Of a DNA stretch of 64,000 bases, positions 59,701 through 64,000 are shown piece after piece. Below the pieces are notes generated by a model. That model saw only the letters and a program-made list of their open reading frames with translations, did no database searches and was not told where the DNA came from. Each line of letters begins with the position of its first letter. Position 1 is the first letter of the stretch. Source of the stretch: a virus; IMG/VR virus record IMGVR_UViG_3300025168_000063, positions 1 to 64,000 of that record; one strand, written 5' to 3'. A program made the position numbers and the translations under genes.

Positions 59701-62338
59701 ATTTGCAATTTCATTCTGGGCCAGAAAAAGCTCTATAACAGATGATTTCTCCGTGGGCTCGTATAACTACCAAAGAATATTCAGAGGAGGTAGTAGTAAT
59801 AATTTCATTGACCTCGGTATAGCATCTGGTAAGTTTAGATGGAATCACGAAGGAACAGATAATACTGGAGGTAATCATTCTGTCTTTAATTCAAGTGTAA
59901 CAGCTGACACAGAATGGCACCACTATGTACTAGTATCCAAATATGAACTGAACGAATTATATATTGATGGAGAACTGGAAGGTACGGATGCATGGTCAGC
60001 AACTGGAAATTCAGCTCAAAACTATGGAGCAGGTTTTAGTTTCACAGGAATTGGACAAGGTGGTGATTTTGCTTCCAGTCAATATTCTCCAAATTATGGA
60101 GATGGTTGGAATGGAGCATTAGATGAAGTAAGAATTTACACTGGAAGTTTATCGCCCAACGAAATAAAAGGATTGTATCTCAACCCTGCAGGAGATAAAG
60201 GTACTAAAATTACTGGTGATCAAATAACCACTGGAAAGATAAAATCGAATAATTGGAACGATAGCAACGCAGGTTCACTGATTGATTTAGATGAAGGAAC
60301 TGTACATCTAGGAGGTTCTGGATCTAATGCAAATTTCTATTTCAATGAAGCAGGCGATCTTTCAATAACTGGATCTATCACAGCTGAATCCTCAACTATT
60401 ACTGGAAACATTTATGCAGATAATATAGTTACCAATAGTGGATCAATTGGTGGATGGACAATTTCAGCAGATAGTATTGAATCGGGAAGTTCTAATACTG
60501 CGGGTGGTGATAGTATTAGGTTATGGGGATCTCCAACTGTAGTTGGTACCAACGCATATCAATCAACTCAGACAAAACTACAAGGATTATCAATACAATG
60601 GCATGAATCTAATAATGCAGGACATATTGTATTTGGTGATGTACTGACAGATGCAAATGGAGCTCCAGAAGATCCTAACGGTACTCCAGCTTATAATGGT
60701 TGGAAAGGAATTCAAGCGCAGAAATATAACGAGGATAATCCATACTTCCAATTAGCCTTTAACACGGATGGTGCTTTTGCAACTAAAAATATAATTGCAG
60801 GGTGGGAATTCACTGAGCAAAAAATAATAAATTACAATGGTACTGAACCATTGTTAGAATTAAAAAATACAACAACAGCAGGCGACTTTATAATCTCAGC
60901 ATCCAACTTCCAAGTAGACACAGCAGGAGCATTCACAGCATCAGCTGGTCTCATTGAAGGTGATGTAAGAATGCGTGGTAAGTTAGAAGTATTAGATCCA
61001 ACTGGAGTACAAACACATACATTATATGCAAGAGGTACTGATTTTTCTAACATAAGTACTCATCCAGCTAGAGTACAAGGTGGAAACAACATCAGTGAAA
61101 CTTCATTCACGATAGGACAGAATTTGGTAATTCTGTCTGAAAGTGTTGCGGGTGTTCTAGAGAAAAGACATAAGTCAGCATATGACACCCATAACTCAAT
61201 TGCTAACGGTAATACACTGGCAGGAATCTTGATGGGTACTTCAACTTATTCTGATGTGAATGGAAATGCAACAACATTAGAAGGTACTGACGTGGTATTG
61301 ATTGTTTCTCACGATGCATCAAAGATATCAACAAATCTACATGCTGCATTAAAATCTGTAGGAGGTACAAATCCACATGCAAGAGATTCAAGCCAAAACG
61401 TTCAAGCAATACCAACTACTGCTACAAGCAGAACGCCCTACGCACTTATTGGACAACAAGGTTTAGGACATGGAAATGGTTTTGAAAAAGTTGGTAGATA
61501 TGATGAAGCAGACCATCCAAGCGGTTCAGCCGAAATAACTGCATTTTTCAAAAATGGACAAATTAGTGCAAACACTTCTACTGGAACTGAAATTGCAGGT
61601 AGTAAAATAAAGACTGGTGAAATCCAATCCAACAATTGGACTGGATTAGCAGGTGCAAAAGGAACTTTACTTGATTTGGATAATGGTAAGTTAATCATGC
61701 GAACTAATACTGAAGATTATCTAAACTTTAATGCAGCAGCAGGTACAGCCAATATTGCAGGTTGGACTTTCAACCAACAGAAATTTTATTCAAATTCATC
61801 AAATGAAGTTCGTGGAATTAATATCAATAAAAATGAGGGTATTAGAGGAAGAGCAGCAAATGAAGCATATGCAATCTCTGGATCAAATACATTTACTAAT
61901 CTAAGCTTCGGAATCCAATTGTTTGAAAATCCAGCAGAAACAGTAGCACAAGCTAAATCAGGTTGTTTCCCAATCGGAACAAGAATATTATTATCAAATG
62001 GTACTTGGAAAGCTATACAAAATATTGAAATTGGCGACCTTGTAAGAACAAAAGAAGGAACCAATGTACCAGTATTAGATTCATTTATTTGGAATGTAAA
62101 TAAAGAAATGACTATGTATACAAATAAAGAATTAACAGTAACGGATACTCACCCATTATGGATTAATGGTAAATGGCAAACTGCAGATAAATTAGGATGG
62201 GATAACGAATTGACGTATGTTGATAATTTATATTATCTACAAACAGAAAACAATTATATAGTAGAAGGAACCCCTGCTACGGGTATTGTATTACCAACAG
62301 CACTGGGTGTAAGTATAAAAAATAAAGGAGAAGTGTAA
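52700..62338 (+). CDS. Giant tail-fibre protein with LamG and Hint domains, 3212 aa
   Basis: The protein has three NVGIGT repeats near the N-terminus, two LamG-like domains (about 684-940 and 2249-2490), several (I)GGW fibre repeats, a Ser/Gln-rich coiled region near 1700-1830, and three copies of a module with SNNW (about 981, 2517 and 2977) followed by an (I/L)DL-x-x-G-x-x-x-x block. It ends in a Hint domain starting at Cys3089. The LamG domains suggest glycan binding; the length suits a long fibre or a very large adhesin. The frame is open for 9.6 kb with no interruption. Confidence 0.8.
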   Translation: MADIFIYDGHISSSDGIKLQVSESNALFISHSEGLGFDLGGYGPKVGIGTITPSVPLDVEGGILGAHIARFTRVQGLGGTNAQVAINANSSDPQIQFARGTGAYAIGLNDGDNSFQIIDGTTISGGTARFTINSSGNVGIGTTNPQSLLTVSGSDGGNFTTFLRFGKDNYTAGSGPAMFFKTSPNTTLDRYGVKLGAIRKGSGTAEFVIEQELDNGSGGAGGLSETLRITSFGNVGIGTSTATAKLEVIGDISGSGAASFETNLKVDGKVAIAAPNNTSTADLIIGDGTTNVNVTLFGNEDSATQASLWFGDVASAASPHYGGSGFVYDGNDNHLTIRKGGSTNNLFTIDADNGNVGIGKVSGDPTAKLEVVGDMIVGGIETGNIISSPQYFSGFAGSGFRIQSGSTGVKAEFDNLSVRGSFQVYELVANQVRATNGSLWISNAGKIISSSQLDGFGGASWPVSFSMFFETGSDTLDHGFVRGDVIRSQKFDGSNVFQSNMIVCSRSDSGSIIAALEDQSTPPSASMDFVRIGHTFDEDRDAAIYLTAEDTNAPYIDVIDGVDSHTAFAQSDKIKVRLGNLAGITDVNVGGALSGYGLYSENVYLTGTIKAVAGEIGGFGLNATSISSSNDNLILRSTGQITASDFLFDGSGTIDGDVTIGSNVTIAGQLSVGALPNLPSDESLVGYWNFDQGTGSLIRDQVGSLDSNGNRYDIPTVDPDGTPDSLGAFTSESISGIAWKRDSAGSAQYAINVTSSFSSSFGNACSGSISFWLNTDLSTNGDDQSKIFGENGENAGFNKEDFFFIDQQPGGQIRMLAYSGSGGTGGFGTGNEYVSAQGAGTSLTILQDLGTNAGSGGGRGISSSLAAANSGSKGWAHWVINWGSGSNFVGNSDHAFRIYINGEKVSHRIMTGSDARINFRPYNQRLAWIGQKNDDATIDEIRIYNSVLTPNEVRALYLSPAGMNTGTTVTGDQIQTGQIRSNNWNNDTDGSMIDLTNGRMHLGGLEANAKLHFDGTNLSVAGTVSASAGNIGGWKIESDKFVDGSDTIRLEPNGTYVISSSEFQVDQAGSITASSANFSGNVTSSQALIGGWTVDSGSISSNNAKLDAAGKLSLSSSKFTGTGIQLENNSGAPRAYIGDGNLTGSFIQYDETNGVRLGPAVTLAFGSTMLPGENILNDFSNLSITDPWVASATPNYYPIGEATDNEVSTSVGPHGLNEKVWVASPDSDTDGGGWMSDWFEVDHSQTYQFSVYVKFPAESRMTGSWYMGARSGDENIFIGASGSQNPATNPGQNSAYHWPKYYSVPTFGPHGHHYDHAHYTSTGQALAAGAALGAMQDYQADNSGITNWNPYFMHLTGDGTNSKGHFTQSIAEGGLGGQQDRWYLCVGYIHGSSSLYNNSVGDIGGMYDTVTGRKVRDGNDFIWGSGSQWLSVRSFHNHDAYGADDDTPYTLWAKPAVKKVTQATTDISSFIDIGSAIATGQYSGSSTFITSTSIFSPNIAGTDGYISNKLTVGTAGSGVTLDGTNKKLFLGTGDWKGSNTPFIARDSGSDFLTNGSLTNGTTGWTIGGSHLTTTNAPEVTNLITNGYGYQAITNLVVGLRYDLNWIIPSSTGTWSFYVSDDTTYNTGVNGVTTADTSNTGFNAGQKSFTAHQTTAYIFAFNIGGAGTVGTWPQLSVTQEGVFSLGDKFAWDGSTLQITGSLSLTAGDASASISQLNVDSASFSTLIADHSSSAASSITQNADSITAAVSVNDGQASSISQLQISTGAIELEVNSLNEASGALSGSVVELNLTTASINLSVASIQGQVTQSQFNNLDWSQGYSGWNWHGSTGNYQGLNSVGENLDGWTTGSMSHLNGIAYTSGSLAGAKMFEVVSGSNLSGSRFGRALEARSSENGNQTWVYGSEAVPIDTDRVYQGRVRVRMAHVGDNGETYSGFYAGFACLDQFGNQISESPGTHRYFTVGGKNILPSDPYTWNEYSGSISRTTTEAGGAGSEDLSLIGDFIGNNGRASGTPTTHNVFKTGTKFVRPMMIFNYSNKDTAMQVDGFTIEDVTPTVQSSASISITDTQVQTNVSNISGNSSTITQNADGITLAAATASDVASLAINPQGVQISGSNLEFSGSSFYFGIGAAQSGSGAFISGSNGNIEISSSNFHIQASGSAIFSGSISASDGDIGGWSLQPGTFSSNNITLDSANEIITLGSGNEITLDGDGSGHVAGGNVAWTSTGDLTITDASIEVNSLPSLPSSDKTVRHYAFDAGHGTTVLDQGGTAQNGTLTVSTGTPNGLPTWISGSGISGSVSGKALSFNAIAVPHSGSGQHIVIPTLAIDSNGAGNAFAISFWARKSSITDDFSVGSYNYQRIFRGGSSNNFIDLGIASGKFRWNHEGTDNTGGNHSVFNSSVTADTEWHHYVLVSKYELNELYIDGELEGTDAWSATGNSAQNYGAGFSFTGIGQGGDFASSQYSPNYGDGWNGALDEVRIYTGSLSPNEIKGLYLNPAGDKGTKITGDQITTGKIKSNNWNDSNAGSLIDLDEGTVHLGGSGSNANFYFNEAGDLSITGSITAESSTITGNIYADNIVTNSGSIGGWTISADSIESGSSNTAGGDSIRLWGSPTVVGTNAYQSTQTKLQGLSIQWHESNNAGHIVFGDVLTDANGAPEDPNGTPAYNGWKGIQAQKYNEDNPYFQLAFNTDGAFATKNIIAGWEFTEQKIINYNGTEPLLELKNTTTAGDFIISASNFQVDTAGAFTASAGLIEGDVRMRGKLEVLDPTGVQTHTLYARGTDFSNISTHPARVQGGNNISETSFTIGQNLVILSESVAGVLEKRHKSAYDTHNSIANGNTLAGILMGTSTYSDVNGNATTLEGTDVVLIVSHDASKISTNLHAALKSVGGTNPHARDSSQNVQAIPTTATSRTPYALIGQQGLGHGNGFEKVGRYDEADHPSGSAEITAFFKNGQISANTSTGTEIAGSKIKTGEIQSNNWTGLAGAKGTLLDLDNGKLIMRTNTEDYLNFNAAAGTANIAGWTFNQQKFYSNSSNEVRGININKNEGIRGRAANEAYAISGSNTFTNLSFGIQLFENPAETVAQAKSGCFPIGTRILLSNGTWKAIQNIEIGDLVRTKEGTNVPVLDSFIWNVNKEMTMYTNKELTVTDTHPLWINGKWQTADKLGWDNELTYVDNLYYLQTENNYIVEGTPATGIVLPTALGVSIKNKGEV
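61964..62335 (+). other. C-terminal Hint (hedgehog/intein-type) domain
   Basis: Residues 3089-3212 of the giant fibre protein begin with Cys (SG-CFPIGTRILLSNG), continue with the intein block A feature IQNIEIGDLVRTKEG, have a block B T-x-x-H (TDTH, His3151), and end with YYLQTENNYIVEGTPATGIV. The final His-Asn needed for intein splicing is replaced by Leu-Pro, and there is no C-extein. The domain may therefore cleave or modify the protein at Cys3089 rather than splice it. Confidence 0.8.
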
Positions 62339-63387
62339 TGGTATTCATACCAGTAAATCAAAACAAAAAATTTAGAATATTGATACGTTCCACGGAAGGG
62401 ACTGAAATAAGTTATTACGGAGCTAGAGGAGGTACAACAACCACTGCCACTGGAACGTTTGTAAACTCGTCTGATACTTCCGAGAGTCCATCTGATATAG
62501 TAGGCTATATAAACCAGATGGTAAAGTGCACTTATGTAGATAGTAAAAATGCAAATTATGGATCTGGAACGGGTGAAGTTGATAATGAATATAGTAGCGC
62601 TGATGATAAATTTAATGCTGCATCCAACATATGGTTAGAAGTGGTAGCAGTACCAGAAACTGGAACTGCAAACCGTATTGTGTTTCGACATACAGACACA
62701 GCTGACACCGCAGATCCATTTGCAAAAGTCAAATTCTTCGGATCGGTGGTTTGTAATAAATTGGGACTAGCTGAAGATACTTGGTATCACGGAGCAGGAT
62801 TCAATCTAAGTGTAAACCCAGAAGTAGAATCATTCTTCAGAGGAACGGTAGTTGCTGACGCACTTAATGTTCAAGGGACATCGTATTTTGGACCCAATTC
62901 CAGATGGAGAGGTGAAATGACGTTCGATGTTTCAGGTTCGGAATCTCAACGCCAAGGAATGCTAATAGCCACGGGTTCTGGAATTTTTGGAAAGTTCATA
63001 TACGAACCATTCACATCAGGGTCTGTTTGTGAAGTTGATGTGGTACGATCGAGAGGTGATGTAATTGCATTATATTCATCCGATGAAAGATTGAAAGATG
63101 ATATACAATATATCCTAGATCCAGTGGCAAAGGTAAAGCAATTGAAAGGTGTTACATTCAAGTGGAACGATAAACAAAAATACCGAGATCCAGGAAGTAA
63201 AGATGTTGGAATTATAGCTCAGGACTTGCAAAAGGTATATCCCGAACTAGTTGAAACCGGCTCAAGTGGGTATCTTGGTGTGAAGTATGAGAGACTGTCA
63301 GGATTACTTATAGAAGCTGTAAAAGAGCAAGCTAACCAAATAGCCGATCTCAAGAGCCGGTTGAATAATTTGGAGAGTAGACAATAA
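62338..63387 (+). CDS. Fibre protein with S74 intramolecular chaperone
   Basis: The 349-residue protein ends with the peptidase S74 / intramolecular chaperone domain (about 246-349): SSDERLKDDIQYI, VGIIAQDLQKVYPELV and a C-terminal coiled coil (VKEQANQIADLKSRLNNLES). These domains help fibre trimers fold and then cut themselves off at the Ser-Asp of SSDERLK. The N-terminal 240 residues are beta-rich, without an obvious family. Start and stop overlap the neighbouring genes, so all three fibre genes are coupled. Confidence 0.85.
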   Translation: MVFIPVNQNKKFRILIRSTEGTEISYYGARGGTTTTATGTFVNSSDTSESPSDIVGYINQMVKCTYVDSKNANYGSGTGEVDNEYSSADDKFNAASNIWLEVVAVPETGTANRIVFRHTDTADTADPFAKVKFFGSVVCNKLGLAEDTWYHGAGFNLSVNPEVESFFRGTVVADALNVQGTSYFGPNSRWRGEMTFDVSGSESQRQGMLIATGSGIFGKFIYEPFTSGSVCEVDVVRSRGDVIALYSSDERLKDDIQYILDPVAKVKQLKGVTFKWNDKQKYRDPGSKDVGIIAQDLQKVYPELVETGSSGYLGVKYERLSGLLIEAVKEQANQIADLKSRLNNLESRQ

Positions 63388-64000
63388 TGGCATTATCATT
63401 ACTAATCAATAGAACCAATAAGAATTACTCAACTCCCTATGCATCTGGCTTTGAAATTGATTCATATAATGATGGAACCCATCCTAATGGAACAAATTTT
63501 GCATACGGTGGTGATCCTGCTAAACCGTTCGTACAGTTATCACAAGTTGTACGGCGAAATAAAGGCGAACAACCAGAAGTACCATTCGCTGGATACAACC
63601 CTGATAGACTTCATTATGAGATGAAAGGTAATACAAGTGGAAATGCTCCCGATAATGATTGGTTTAGCTACTGGGGTGTTGATTACTCTCCACCCAATAA
63701 TAATACCCCAGGTGCTACGGAATGGTATTATTACTATGACTTTTACAAACCATATGCAGCTACGAAATGGTCGGGATACAGTAACCCAACAAACCAAGCA
63801 GGTGTCAAGTCACGAGTTTTCTTTAACAATGAATCTTACGTCACATTACCAGGACCAAATGCTTATAAAGCTTACGCAATATCGCTAATAAACCGATTCG
63901 ATGCTACCGGTCAAGGATATACAGATTGTTATCACAATCATGCAGGTCATATGATGGCACACGCTCGAGCGGGAAATCAATACAAGGTATCATTCTATGC
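63387..64000 (+). CDS. Partial fibre-operon gene running off the window
   Basis: Starts in a TAATG overlap at 63387 and stays open to the window edge (204 codons). The product is Asn, Tyr and Gly-rich (SLLINRTNKNYSTPYASGFE, WFSYWGVDYSPPNNNTPGAT, YHNHAGHMMAHARAGNQYKV), as in extracellular beta-rich tip or adhesin proteins. Most likely another fibre or tip component. Not recognised by family; the C-terminus is unseen. Confidence 0.7.
   Translation, partial: MALSLLINRTNKNYSTPYASGFEIDSYNDGTHPNGTNFAYGGDPAKPFVQLSQVVRRNKGEQPEVPFAGYNPDRLHYEMKGNTSGNAPDNDWFSYWGVDYSPPNNNTPGATEWYYYYDFYKPYAATKWSGYSNPTNQAGVKSRVFFNNESYVTLPGPNAYKAYAISLINRFDATGQGYTDCYHNHAGHMMAHARAGNQYKVSFY

Noticed and set aside
61964-62335. 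Complete intein
   Set aside because: There is no terminal His-Asn and no C-extein; the domain ends the protein, so splicing is not expected.

Overview
This window is part of a tailed double-stranded DNA phage genome. It is AT-rich, densely packed, and every supported gene is on the + strand. The phage is a myovirus with a T4-type baseplate: gp25-like and gp6-like wedge proteins and a gp5-like hub. It also has T4-type information genes: a gp55-like late sigma factor, a gp61-like primase, gp46/gp47-type recombination functions and an ATP-dependent DNA ligase. Several signs point to a Bacteroidota host, probably aquatic. The early promoters have a TTG / TAnnTTT-like -33/-7 layout, early genes lack Shine-Dalgarno sites, one secreted protein has a signal peptide cut before Gln, and the tmRNA has a GGCTTTGACAG 5' segment and a tag starting Gly-Glu. 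The host assignment is an inference.

Layout. 1-3489: end of a possible gene, a small membrane peptide, a CobS/MoxR-like AAA+ ATPase, a small membrane protein, a 430-base non-coding stretch, a predicted outer-membrane beta-barrel protein and another small membrane protein. 3490-9968: early region of short operons, each with its own copy of one promoter cassette; it holds UV-damage endonuclease (UvdE), an HNH endonuclease, a SWIM zinc-finger protein, DNA ligase and many small unknowns. 9969-19415: methyltransferase-like protein, a circularly permuted tmRNA gene, Hsp20, deoxyribonucleotidase, ClpP-like protease, a membrane-anchored transglycosylase-like protein, an HD phosphohydrolase and the late sigma factor. 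19461-40251: baseplate and tail structural operon. 40253-44768: T7-type endonuclease I, primase and a single-gene Mre11-Rad50 (gp47-gp46) fusion, inserted between structural operons. 44811-64000: tail-fibre locus, with a 3212-residue protein ending in a Hint domain, followed by a protein with an S74 intramolecular chaperone and a partial gene at the window edge.

Regulation. At least eleven early promoters share TTG and a TATATTTA-like -7 box whose first bases are exactly 23 nt apart. Eight sites carry an ATTGTTCATAACT element; seven of these lie 24-45 nt upstream of the TTG, in either orientation, and one (2175) has no recognisable promoter. Several -7 boxes form one arm of an inverted repeat. 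Late operons are instead preceded by CATATTTAT-type motifs and Shine-Dalgarno sites, in keeping with a gp55-like factor.

The most unusual items are the permuted phage tmRNA (encoded near an sHSP and a ClpP-like protease), the promoter/operator family, the Mre11-Rad50 fusion and the Hint-terminated giant fibre protein.
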